DNA of 64,000 nt. Source: Prorocentrum cordatum (taxonomy: Eukaryota > Sar > Dinophyceae > Prorocentrales > Prorocentraceae). The DNA lies in contig CAUYUJ010016715.1 of assembly GCA_963575745.1 (NCBI GenBank), positions 794,929 through 858,928 on the forward strand, given 5' to 3'. The position numbers and the translations under genes are program-made. Each line of letters opens with the position of its first letter. The first letter of the stretch is position 1. This document shows, one piece after another, positions 10,492 through 20,600 of the stretch. Below the pieces are notes generated by a model, which had not been told where the DNA came from, searched no databases, and saw nothing but the letters and a program-made list of their open reading frames with translations.

Positions 10492-13400
10492 CTAGCTGCC
10501 TCCAGCGCTGCTCGCCCTCGGCGCCACGGCCGCTAGGCCTCTCGCCCAGCTGACCTCCAGCGCCTCGCGGCGCCCTCGCCGGGCCGGCGACGGAGGCACC
10601 ACCTCGCCGATCCCGTCCTTGAAGGGCGCCGCCGCCTCGAACAGCTGCTCGAACCACTCCTTCTGCTCGAGCACCGCCTCCTCGGACAGCTCCTGCAACG
10701 ACGCTCCGCGCTCCACGTTGCTCAAGCTGGCAGTCGTGAAGTTGCAGCTGCCCAGCGCGATCTCGCGCTCCGTCATCATCACCTTTGCGCGCAGCCGCGA
10801 GCCCTTGTGCGCGCGCACCTCGCGCCCACAGGCTCGCAGCCGCTGCGGGCGCGGTCCCTGGTTGTTGGTCAAGGCCTTGTCACGGCCGCTGAACACCAAA
10901 CGGACGGTGAGACCTCGAGCTCGAGCCGCCTCCAGATAGTTCACCACGCCCGGCTGGTCGAAGGTGAAACACGCAACGTACACGTAGCTCTCGGCCTCGC
11001 CGCAAGCCCGCGCCCAAGCCGCCAGCGTCTCCGACGCCGAGAGGAACTCGGTCACGGCTCCGCGCCTGGAGGCCACCCCCAGCTGCGCCTTCAGCTGCTG
11101 GACCTCCTCGCGCAGGCGAACAACCTCGGCCTCCGAGTCGCGGAGCTCCCGCACGGCCCCCGCGAGGCCCAGGGAGTCGCTCGGCGCCAGGGCTGCGCGT
11201 CGCTGAGGTCCAGCGGCAGCTCCTTCCTTGCGGCCAGCCGCAAGCGCCAGCTCCACCAGCTCGCTGAAGTTGCCGTCCACCGCGCAGCACCAGGCCGCCC
11301 CAATGCGCTTGCAGGGGCCGCCGCCGCCGCTGACGAAGTCCGCGCAAGTGCACGATGCGGGGGGCAGCGCTGCAGCCAAGCGGCCAGCGCGAAGTCGCAC
11401 ATCATACCGCACGCCGCGGCTGCCGGCCACCTCAACCTCGAACTCGCACAGGTCGCCCGAATCCTTCACCGCCGTGCTGCGCGCTGCCTCCACCAGCTTC
11501 GCGGACACCACTGCGCCGCAGGCGGCCAGGTCGCGTGCGCGCGCGGCGCGCTGGCGGTCCGAATGCTCCAGGTCCCGCAGTGCCACAGCTGCGCTCCTCT
11601 GGATCTGGAGGACCTCCGCTCGGGGGCGGGCCGCCGCTCCGATCAGGGGCGTCTCGAACTCCGCCTCGCGCCACAGCGCCACCACAGGGCTGGCGGCGCC
11701 ATCTGCTGATGAGATGGCCCCGCTCGGGCTCCTGCCAGCGGCTGCCGCCCTGGCCATCGGCTCGCGGCCGAAGGCGGGCCCGTCGCCGGCCTCGCAGGCT
11801 CGCGCGCTGGACGTGAGTCCGCGCTGAGCCGCCTCGCCGGCGGTGGCAGCGCGCTCCAGCGCCGCCCGCTGCGAACGGCAAGCCACCCACGAGCGCAGGC
11901 AGTAAAGAGCGTAGCAGCACTGCACGACGACCAGGACGCGCACCACCAGGACCGCCCCCTCGCACACCTCGTGGATGAGCCCGCTGAGGTTCCAGGAGAC
12001 GCTCTGGACCAGGTCGCCGGCCGCCTCGAAGATGTCCTGCGTCAGCTGCACGCCCGCGCGCAGCCCCTCATCCACCAAGGACGCCGTGCGCACCGCGGCA
12101 GCCACCACCAGCATGCGGAGGCCGTTCGCCAAGGCAACGCCGCCGCCCTCCATAGCCGACGCTCCCGTGGCCGACTGCGCCACGCACAGCCCCACGAGCA
12201 TGCCCTTGGCGTGGTCGTAGCTCTGGCTGGCCTTGCGCGTCCCCGCGAACCCGGCCGCTGTCAGCGAGTCGCCCAGCGGGCGAGAGGCAGCCGGGGGGGG
12301 GGATGCCGCCGCCAGCATCTCCTCGTACTCTCGGTCGGTGTAGGCGCGACCGTTCAGCCACTGCCCCGTCCTGACCCAGAAGTCGTCGATGTAATTCTTC
12401 CAGACCGATCCGTAGCGTCCGCGGCCAGTGCCAGTGAACAGCTCGTCGGTGCAGAACTGGAAGTCGAAGGGCCCCGTCGCTGGCCCCAGCTGCAGCACCT
12501 CGGGGAGGTAGCAGCCGCAGTCCGCCAGCACAGCCAGGACCTCCTTCGCGTGCTCAGCGTTGACCAGGAGGTTGAAGCCGCGAGCGCCGTCCATGCCAGA
12601 GATGAAGGCGCAGCCCACCAGCTCGCCCTTGACGTCCCGGCACCGGCGGATGTAGTACACGAACATCACCATCCTGCGGTTGACCATCCTGTAGTCCACG
12701 ACGGTCCGACGCCTTCGGCCGCTCGCGTGCTCCTTGGTCGGAAAGGCCCAGCTGCCCCAGGGCGAAGTCCCCCGGGAGTACAGCCCCTGCTCCACGCCCG
12801 GCTCGAGCTCCTCGCGGACGATGGAAGCCTCCGGGCCCTTCAAGCGGATCGGCGGCCCGCGCACAGGCAAGCCAGTCGTCACCGCGTCGTGCTTGAAGCC
12901 GCGCATGACCGTCCGCGCGGTGCCCTTCACCCAGAACGCCTCGGCCTTCAGGCTGATCATCTCCTTCAGCGCCTCCAGCTCCTGGCTGCCCGGGTGCCTG
13001 TAGCCCGCGCACTCGCCGACGAGCCCGACCGCCTCCAGAACCTTGGCCTTGTACTCCGCCGAGCGCCTCGGCGAAACCTTCACCTCGGCAAACCTGAAGC
13101 ACTTGCCGGGCATCCGCACCTGGTCCCAGTCACCCTTCTTGGCCAGCTCGGCCCACTTCTTCTTCGCCGCCGCCGCCGCAGGCTCGCGCCGCGCCTTCCT
13201 TTCCGCCATCTCGGCGTCGCTCAGCTTGTCCACCGACCTAGTCACCCCAGCAGCCGGGGCGGCCGCGCGTCCCGGCTCGCAGGGCATGCGAGGCCCCTCC
13301 AGCGCTCGCGCGGCTCCGATCATGGAGCTCCCGGCGTCGCCGCGCTGCTCCACGGCGGCGACCTCGACGCCTTCGAGGCCGCGCCCTAGAGGCCGCAGCG

Positions 13401-15918
13401 CTCCACGGCGGCACTGAACGTCCAGCAGGTCCAGCGGGAAGTTGCCCACGATGACGTACGGCTTCTGCATGGCCAAGGGCTCCTCGTCCGGGCTCCTGCA
13501 GTGGAACGTGCAGCCGTCGGGGAGCACGTACCGCCAGCGCCCGCGCGGCGCCTCGGCTGACCCGAACCGTTGCTGCCACTCCACGCTCGCCACCAGCGCG
13601 TGCGCTCGAGGGCCCTCGAAGGAGGCCAGGCAGCCCGCGCCGTCGAGGTGCTCGAGGCCGCCCATGGTGAAAGAAGCTAGCGCGTGCGCGTTGGCGTCGG
13701 GCTGGTGGCCACCGAGGCTGCTCCACTTCGCACAGGGGAGCGCCCAATGGGCTCCTGCCGGCCTCGGCACCTCGAAGAGCAGGTAGCGAAGCCGGGCGCG
13801 GTCCTTGGCCCTGCTGAGGTCCCAGTACTGCCCGTACGTCCTGCGCTTAAGGTCGATGCCGGCCACCACGCTGCACACCGCGTTGGCTGCGCCTAAGCTC
13901 TGGACCGCCTGCGAGAGCCTCCCGACCCCATCGAAGATCTCCACGAAGAGGGGGACGCCGTGCGCCCACGCCTGGACCTCGCCGATCTTCAGGTCGAGCT
14001 CCTCGAGCGGACGGCAAGCTGCGACGAGCGCGATGACGCGGCTCGAAGGGAGGTCGGAGAGCCGTGGCGCGGCCGGCACCACAGCCGCCGCCGCCAAGGC
14101 ACCGTGCCGAACGGCCCCCTCGTCCAGCCGCCAGCCGGCCCGCGCCAGTCTGCTCGCCGCCGCGTGGTTCAGCACGCCCTTGTTGAGTTCCACGACGCCC
14201 AGCAACCGCTTCGCCTCCAGCGTCTCGACCCTTTGCCGCTGGAAGTCCGCGCCCTCCTGGCGGTCGTACGCCGCTGTCCAGACCACCTGCAGCCGTCCGT
14301 CGACCGCCGCCTGGTACACGTGCACCGTCACGCTGCTCAGGTCCTCGGCCAGGCTCAACACCTTGCCCACCCGGCAGCGCTTCGCCTCCTCGCCCTGGTA
14401 GGCCACGAGCCGCCCGACCTTCACCTCTCGCATGCGCGCCTTCACGCGCGGCGCCAGCGCCTCGGCGGCCTCGCCGCCTCCAGGGGCCAGACGCGCTGCC
14501 AGCAGCTGTCCAGCAGAGGCCCTGCCACGGCCGTCGTCCTCCTCCAACTTCACGATGCGCTCCGTGTCGTCGACCAAGCCCGGGACGCCGATCAAGAAAT
14601 CGCCGTGAATATCCTCGAGCACCTGCCGGGTCTCGGGGTCTCGCAACGTGGCGACGTTGCCCTTCGCGGAGAGGACCTCAAAGGGGCCGCGCAGAGGGCG
14701 GCGGCCCGGAGCGTGCCCGGCCACGGCCTTGGAGAGCTTCGGGTCCTTGAACAACACCATGTCCCCGACCTCCGGGCGCCTCGACGATCTCGTGCGATTA
14801 GCCAGCTCCGCTCTGCGCCGGCCGGCTCGAGCCCGATGCTGAAGGTACACCTCCCGCAAGCGCCTGAACTGCTCGAACTGCGCCGCCGCGACGTCGGAGA
14901 CTGCCTCGCGAACGGCGGGCTCCAGCGGCAGCAGCTCCCTCTCCAGCGGCGAAGCCAACGACCAACCCATGCAGAGGTCCCTCGGCGACAGTGCCGACTT
15001 GCCGGGCGAGTTCCACAGCACGAACTCGACGATCGGCAGCAGCTCGGCCCACTGGCCGGGGGCACACTTAAAGACGTCGTGCAGGAAGATGCCGATCTCC
15101 CTCGCGCACTCGATGTGGGACCGCTCCGCGTCCGCCTGCTCGCAGGGCCTCCACGACGTGCCGAAGCGGCCTGCGAAGTTGAGGAGCGCCCAGAGCTCTT
15201 CCATGAGAGCGTTGCAGAACTCCTTGCCACGATCCGAACTCACCAGCATCGGCCAGGTCTTGGCCCGAGTCGCGCATCGAAAGAAGGCGCGACGAACCTC
15301 GGAGTGCTGCAAGTGCTTGAGCGGCTCGAGAAGGGGGGCCCCCGTCGTCACACAGATGTAGGTCAGCACGTACGCGAACCCGTCGACGTCGGGGGGGGTG
15401 ATGCGGCCCTCCACGTCGATGACCACATGATGAAATGGAAGCCGGTGCCGTGCCACGATGAAGCTGGCCTGAACCTTCGCAGTCTGCTTCCTGAATCGGA
15501 GGCAGGCCCAGCAGCTAGCGCACCACTTCTCGATGTCCGCCGCGAGCCCCGGCCAGACCACCAGCCGCCGGGCGCACTCACGAGTAGCGACCACCGTCTT
15601 GTGGCCCCCCGACGGACCAGCATGAACATGGAGGAAGATGAAGCGCCTCCACGATATGCTCGAACCCGGTCCGCCCGACGCAGGGAGGACTAGCAGCCAG
15701 CGCTGCTCCCCTGGGCCCACTGTCACGAACTGCTCGAGCGCGAAGTCCTCGCCGAGACGCTGCGCCTCGGGGCTATCGCCGGCGCCCGACTCGGCGCGAA
15801 GCTGCATGCAGATGGGCCCGAGATCCTCATCCTTCCACTGGTCCCCGATGATGTGGGCACGAAGCGACTTGGACAGCTCGAACGGCTCGCTCCCCGCCTC
15901 AGGCTCGCAGCCCCGCAC
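10492..15918 (-). CDS. Polyprotein ORF3: integrase, MTase-like, RT palm, TM, SWIM-like, PLD-like
   Basis: 1808 codons in the same frame as ORF2, one TAA away. Residues counted from 15918: integrase zinc region (H97/H99/H106, CASCWAC 133-139), core D168, D229 (SSDRGKEF) and E265 or E270. An SH3/chromo-like segment lies near 385-450. Next is a methyltransferase-like domain (FDGVGRLS from 662, GIDL 687, ALPCAKWS 727). RT fingers and palm span 1020-1190, with VVDYRMVN, motif A D1110 and YIDD 1176-1179. A hydrophobic segment lies at 1320-1342. A SWIM-like finger has CTC at 1523 and C1536, with Arg for His. A coiled coil covers 1586-1615, then a PLD-like domain 1620-1765 has RAK at 1710 in place of HxK and GSCNFT at 1723. 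Confidence 0.85.
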   Translation of the reverse strand: MRGCEPEAGSEPFELSKSLRAHIIGDQWKDEDLGPICMQLRAESGAGDSPEAQRLGEDFALEQFVTVGPGEQRWLLVLPASGGPGSSISWRRFIFLHVHAGPSGGHKTVVATRECARRLVVWPGLAADIEKWCASCWACLRFRKQTAKVQASFIVARHRLPFHHVVIDVEGRITPPDVDGFAYVLTYICVTTGAPLLEPLKHLQHSEVRRAFFRCATRAKTWPMLVSSDRGKEFCNALMEELWALLNFAGRFGTSWRPCEQADAERSHIECAREIGIFLHDVFKCAPGQWAELLPIVEFVLWNSPGKSALSPRDLCMGWSLASPLERELLPLEPAVREAVSDVAAAQFEQFRRLREVYLQHRARAGRRRAELANRTRSSRRPEVGDMVLFKDPKLSKAVAGHAPGRRPLRGPFEVLSAKGNVATLRDPETRQVLEDIHGDFLIGVPGLVDDTERIVKLEEDDGRGRASAGQLLAARLAPGGGEAAEALAPRVKARMREVKVGRLVAYQGEEAKRCRVGKVLSLAEDLSSVTVHVYQAAVDGRLQVVWTAAYDRQEGADFQRQRVETLEAKRLLGVVELNKGVLNHAAASRLARAGWRLDEGAVRHGALAAAAVVPAAPRLSDLPSSRVIALVAACRPLEELDLKIGEVQAWAHGVPLFVEIFDGVGRLSQAVQSLGAANAVCSVVAGIDLKRRTYGQYWDLSRAKDRARLRYLLFEVPRPAGAHWALPCAKWSSLGGHQPDANAHALASFTMGGLEHLDGAGCLASFEGPRAHALVASVEWQQRFGSAEAPRGRWRYVLPDGCTFHCRSPDEEPLAMQKPYVIVGNFPLDLLDVQCRRGALRPLGRGLEGVEVAAVEQRGDAGSSMIGAARALEGPRMPCEPGRAAAPAAGVTRSVDKLSDAEMAERKARREPAAAAAKKKWAELAKKGDWDQVRMPGKCFRFAEVKVSPRRSAEYKAKVLEAVGLVGECAGYRHPGSQELEALKEMISLKAEAFWVKGTARTVMRGFKHDAVTTGLPVRGPPIRLKGPEASIVREELEPGVEQGLYSRGTSPWGSWAFPTKEHASGRRRRTVVDYRMVNRRMVMFVYYIRRCRDVKGELVGCAFISGMDGARGFNLLVNAEHAKEVLAVLADCGCYLPEVLQLGPATGPFDFQFCTDELFTGTGRGRYGSVWKNYIDDFWVRTGQWLNGRAYTDREYEEMLAAASPPPAASRPLGDSLTAAGFAGTRKASQSYDHAKGMLVGLCVAQSATGASAMEGGGVALANGLRMLVVAAAVRTASLVDEGLRAGVQLTQDIFEAAGDLVQSVSWNLSGLIHEVCEGAVLVVRVLVVVQCCYALYCLRSWVACRSQRAALERAATAGEAAQRGLTSSARACEAGDGPAFGREPMARAAAAGRSPSGAISSADGAASPVVALWREAEFETPLIGAAARPRAEVLQIQRSAAVALRDLEHSDRQRAARARDLAACGAVVSAKLVEAARSTAVKDSGDLCEFEVEVAGSRGVRYDVRLRAGRLAAALPPASCTCADFVSGGGGPCKRIGAAWCCAVDGNFSELVELALAAGRKEGAAAGPQRRAALAPSDSLGLAGAVRELRDSEAEVVRLREEVQQLKAQLGVASRRGAVTEFLSASETLAAWARACGEAESYVYVACFTFDQPGVVNYLEAARARGLTVRLVFSGRDKALTNNQGPRPQRLRACGREVRAHKGSRLRAKVMMTEREIALGSCNFTTASLSNVERGASLQELSEEAVLEQKEWFEQLFEAAAPFKDGIGEVVPPSPARRGRREALEVSWARGLAAVAPRASSAGGS

Positions 15919-15927
15919 CTTCGCGGC

Positions 15928-17658
15928 TTACTCCTCCCTGATGGCGATGTCGGCGTCCTCTAGCTTGCGCCCGTCCGCCACCTCCGCGTCGAAAGCTGCG
16001 GCGCCGCGCTCCGGGGCGCCTGCCACACGCCCGATGGAGCATGCCTGCTCAGATGCCGGGGCCCGCATGCTGGTGATCGCCCCGAGGACGTCCGGCACCT
16101 CGAAAGCCTCCCGCTCGCCACGCGCGAAGTCGGAGTCCGCGAACTCGACGAAGGCTCCTGAAGCCCGCCCGCCGAAGCGATCGCGGAGGGCCCGGTACCA
16201 TGCTAACCCCAGAGCGCCCGCGAAGACCTCGGAGTAGGCGGAGGAGTAGGAGGACACCTTGATGATCGCACCGTTGCTGACGGCCGACCCCCTGCAGTGC
16301 CGATGCACGCGGGTGGCGCCCAGAGCGGGGAGGCGCGCGCCGCCCTCCCACAGCAGCCAGGCGCAGGCGAATAGCTGGATCAGCTCGGCGCCCTTCGGCA
16401 TGCTCGCCTGCAGCAGCTCCACGTCGATCTCCGTGACGAGCTCCAGCTCGAACTCCACGCACGGCTGCGCCAGCGCCACCTCTACGCCCGGCTCGGGCCC
16501 CTGCGGCACGACGAAGCACGACAGCCGGTAGGAATAACCCCGCGCGGCCTCCAAGGCCACGACGCCTGCAGCTGGTGCTCGGCGGACCCGGATGCAGTTG
16601 CACGTGAAATCCGCTCGGCCCCCACCGAACTCCAGGAGGTCCCGCACGAGCTCTGCCGACACGGCGATGCAGGGGCCAAGCCCGACGGCAACTGCTGGCT
16701 GCGGGCGGACCGCGCGCATGCGCGCCGCCGAGGCCGCCACGTCGACCGCGTCGGGCTCCTCGAACGCGTCCTCCGGCACCTCAGCCAGCCGCGCCTCCTC
16801 CTCGAGCTCGCGGTCGGCCCTGATGCACTGGCCGCACCGCGCCAGCACCAGCGAACTCCGCCCGCACGCACAGCGGCCGCCGCTGAACTCCAGCAGCCGC
16901 GGGGGGGCAGAAACCACCTCCTGCATGAGGACCTCGCCCAGCGTGGCCGACACCGTCACGCCCGGCGCCTCGCCGAGGTCCTGCCCGAAACGGCGGTGCG
17001 CCCCGGCACCCTCCACCAAATAGAGGGGGGCCGGGCGCTCGTCGCCGTGGGCAGCCGCTCCGAACTCAGGAAACGCCTCTCGCACGAAGCCGATCCTGCT
17101 CGGGCTGTGGGCGCGCGGCCCGATCGCCACGAACGCCCTGACGTTCACCCACGCCTCCGCGATCTGCATGCCCTCCGCCTCTCTCGCGTACCGCAGCGCG
17201 AGAGCGGCCTCCACCACTCTGGGGTGGGCCGCTGCAGCCGCCACCAGCCCGCCGTGGCCCGTCCCGATCACGACCTTGGGCCACCGCGCAGCACTCTCTC
17301 GCAGGACGGCGGCCACCGCGGTCAGCACGTCATTGCGAAGCTGCTTCCGCGCCTTGCTACTCGCATCACCTGGGAAGCGAGGAGGCGCGATGTAGTACAG
17401 ACCGCCGGCACCGTCCGCCAGCGGGGGGTCGTGCGGGATCATGCGAAGCCGCAGGCCTGGCGCCGCCAGCTGCAGCTGTCGAGCTGCCCGCGCCTGCTCT
17501 GCGCTCCGCCGCCTCTCGCACCCGTAGTCGGGCAGGTACAGCGCGATGGAGTCGCCCTTCTCGCGCTCCGCCCCGGCCATGGCTACCAGCTGCAGGGCGG
17601 CCGCGTCGGGGGTCTCGTCCAGGCCCCAAGGGGCCCCCTTCTCCTGGACGGTAGTCAT
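15928..17658 (-). CDS. Polyprotein ORF2, retroelement-specific domain with zinc ribbon
   Basis: This frame takes over from ORF1 by a +1 shift near 17650, or starts at the ATG 17658. An N-terminal alpha/beta-like segment contains VVIGTGHGGL, which resembles a nucleophile elbow with Gly where Ser would be. Then comes a CxC...CxxC zinc-ribbon motif (CACGRSSLVLARCGQC), then a region of unknown role with LLWEGGARLPALGAT. It ends at a TAA (15928-15930), and the same frame stays open afterwards into ORF3. No enzymatic function can be assigned. Its place between RNase H and integrase suggests a family-specific accessory domain. Confidence 0.7.
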   Translation of the reverse strand: MTTVQEKGAPWGLDETPDAAALQLVAMAGAEREKGDSIALYLPDYGCERRRSAEQARAARQLQLAAPGLRLRMIPHDPPLADGAGGLYYIAPPRFPGDASSKARKQLRNDVLTAVAAVLRESAARWPKVVIGTGHGGLVAAAAAHPRVVEAALALRYAREAEGMQIAEAWVNVRAFVAIGPRAHSPSRIGFVREAFPEFGAAAHGDERPAPLYLVEGAGAHRRFGQDLGEAPGVTVSATLGEVLMQEVVSAPPRLLEFSGGRCACGRSSLVLARCGQCIRADRELEEEARLAEVPEDAFEEPDAVDVAASAARMRAVRPQPAVAVGLGPCIAVSAELVRDLLEFGGGRADFTCNCIRVRRAPAAGVVALEAARGYSYRLSCFVVPQGPEPGVEVALAQPCVEFELELVTEIDVELLQASMPKGAELIQLFACAWLLWEGGARLPALGATRVHRHCRGSAVSNGAIIKVSSYSSAYSEVFAGALGLAWYRALRDRFGGRASGAFVEFADSDFARGEREAFEVPDVLGAITSMRAPASEQACSIGRVAGAPERGAAAFDAEVADGRKLEDADIAIREE

Positions 17659-20600
17659 CGCCGATGATGTCCTCGATCGTGATGTTCGCCAGGGAGTGGG
17701 CCTGCTCGCGCAGGAACTTGCCGCGGGCCTCGTTCTCTCGGGAGGGGCCATCACCAAGGGCCGCGCTGCGCCCCGAGAGATTCATCAGCCTGCTGCCGTC
17801 GCTCTCGATCTCGCCAACCCAGCGGATGACGGTGGAGCCCGTCTCGGCCTCACCCGTAGCGTCCTTCACCGCTGCCGCGTGGTCCGTCCAGCACAGGGCG
17901 GGCAGCCGACCGAAGTCCTTACGTGCCTCCCGCCTGGTCTCACGCTGCGCATACAGCTCACCCCGGCGGGGGTGCCAATTGCTCTGCGCCAAGCTGAGGC
18001 AGCCGCCGTACATCGCCAGAACGTTGAGCGCGCGGCGGTCGGCGGCCAGCTGATACACGCTGCCACCCCAACCGTAGGGGCAAAAGTCCGCGACCTGCTC
18101 GAGCGGGCGGTCCTTAGAGATCGCCCCGACCATGTCGATCACCGCGAGGCGGATGGCCTCGCACGTTAGCTGCTGAATGGCGCGCTGGGCCGCAACCTTC
18201 TCGGGGGTCATCGGCCACTCGGCGTCCTTCTTGAGCTGCTGCGTGAGGATCCCCAGCGGCTTCTGCACCTCCTTGGGGAAGTGGCCGCGGATCCAGTTGA
18301 ACGTGCCGAGGAACCGTCGCAGCGCAGCCACGTCCTCGAGCACCGAGCAGTTCTTGATAAGCTCCAGATGCCGCTCGCACGCCTCGCTGCCCTCGCGGCC
18401 CACGATCTCGCCGAGCGCCTCGATGGAGGGCTGTGCCAGCCTATCGAGGGACTTCTCGGCACCCATGGAGTACCCGGCCGCGATGCACACGTCCAGCAAG
18501 CCTTCGACCGCCAGGAGATGCTCGAGGAGGGTGGTAGCCGCCTTCGGGTACTTCTGCTGCCAGTAGACCAGACGCTCGGCGTAGTACTCGTCCGTCGGCA
18601 CCTCCAGCTCAACGATGTCCCGAAGCTCGTCCCAATCCTGCCACACGTGCGCCACCGACGGGTCGTCGCCGGCCGGCTCGCCATCGGTCTGGATCACGGC
18701 GCCCACGATGTCGCCGACCTCGATGCTGACGCCGGGCTGGCCCCAGTTGCCGACCAGGACGAGCTGCTCCCGGCCGAGCCAAGGGCCGGGGGCGGCCCAG
18801 ACAGCCGCCGCGCCATTCGCCACCACGTCGCCGACGATACCCGCTGCGAAGCCGCTGGCGCGGGCTGGCACCAGCGCGCAATCGCCGAGCTCCAGCCGCA
18901 CGCCCTCCTCGCCGCACAGGTAGATGGGGACGGCGGACTCCGAGTCGTCGAGAACGATCACGCCTGTGTCGCCGCCGCCGAACTCCGCGGGGCACTGGCC
19001 GCCGACCATGCAGATGGGGTAGCTCGGGCAGGCCGCGCCGGACCACACCAGGGATCCTACGGCACTGGCAGCCCGACGATCCTCACCTCGACGCCTGTCG
19101 GCGTCGCACTCCGAGAACACCGCCGCGATGGTCAACAGCTTCGCTTGCACCGCGTCGGCCTCCGCGCGCTTGACCGTGATGCCCAGCCCCGGCAGGTAGT
19201 GGCCCTGCAGCGTGGGCCGGTGCCCGATCCCCAGGGGGGGTGCGTCGAGCGCTGGGGCCCCAAGAATGATGAGAGGCGGCCTGTCCCAACCCCCGCGCAG
19301 AAGGCGAAGGCGAAACACACGAACCACTCGCGTGCCATCCAGCCCGTCGAAGGCCAGGCGTAGGTCCACCATGCCACGAATCTTCAGGTCGCCTTTGTCT
19401 GCCACCGACGAAGCCTTCGAGTCCCGGCCCCAGTGCGTCAGGCCCGCGATCGGCCAGTCGGGGTCCTCAGGAGACTTGCCCTCCGCGGTCGCACTGTCGA
19501 TGATGCTGACGATCGTCGCCTCCCACGTCAAGGAGAACACCGCCCCGCCATCAAGGAGCGTCCTGATGCTGAGGCCGTAGACGTGCGTGTGGCACAAGTA
19601 GTGGCACCCGTCGTCGGGCTCCTGAACCTGCGCCCAGGCGCTGGCGGGGATCTGGCCCAGGTCCTTCAGAGCTCCTTCGGGCGAAGGCGAACCCCTGACG
19701 ACGTTCACTTGCGGGAGGTCGTAGCTCGGACCGAAGGCGCCGCCACAGGGTCGCACCCATTCGAGCTTGCCACCCGCCGCAGCTTGCACCTTCGGCGCCG
19801 CGCCGGAGGCTGCCGGCCGCGCAGCCTCCTCGGCCGCAGGCGCTGCTCCCTGGCCGCTGCCGGAGGGGCCCGCGCTGCCGAGGCTCGGCGGCGGTCCCTT
19901 AGCTGCGGCCGCGCCAGCGTAGACTGCTGCAATGACCTTCTGAGCTGACTTACCCGAGTGGCTGAACTTGCAGTCCTTCTCGCTCTTGCTGCGCGCACCC
20001 CGGAGGAACTGCAGGCAGAGCTGCGACTTCTGGCCGCCCTTGCCGCCGTCGTCCGAGCCCTTGCCCTTCTTGCCGTCCGCGCCCTTGCCCTTCGGCCCGG
20101 TCGCGTCCTTCTTGGCCCTCCGCGCCTCGGCAATAGCAGCCCTGTCGTGCGAGAACCTGCAGGCGTCACCGCGCGCGCACGTGCCGCTGTCCCTCATCTG
20201 GTAGCAGACCTTCAAAGCACCCTCAGCGCTGGCGCCGCCGGAGCCGCCAACAGCGCCGACCTCGGGCGGCTCCTGATCGCCGCCTCCGCCTCCGCGCCGG
20301 CGCCGGCCGCCGCCGCCGCCCGGGCTGGGCGCAAAGTCCGAGCCCACCGCCGCGACGAGCGCCTTGGCCGAGCTCTCGGCCTCCTCCAGCTTCAGCAGCA
20401 CGCGGTGGGCCTCCCTCCAGGTCTCGACGCCGCGGACCTCGGGCTGAGCGCCAGAGCGCTGATACACTCGGCGATCTTTGAGCACCTCAGCACGGCGCGC
20501 GGGGGGGATGAGCGCCAGGTAGCCGAGCAGCAGGTCGCGATCGGACTTGCCCATCCCAGCCAGCTCCATCTCCGCCACGATGTTCTCGAACGTCGCCTGA

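Noticed and set aside
11971-15693. Long plus-strand frames opposite ORF3
   Set aside because: Antisense shadows in GC-rich coding DNA; the minus strand has the conserved motifs.
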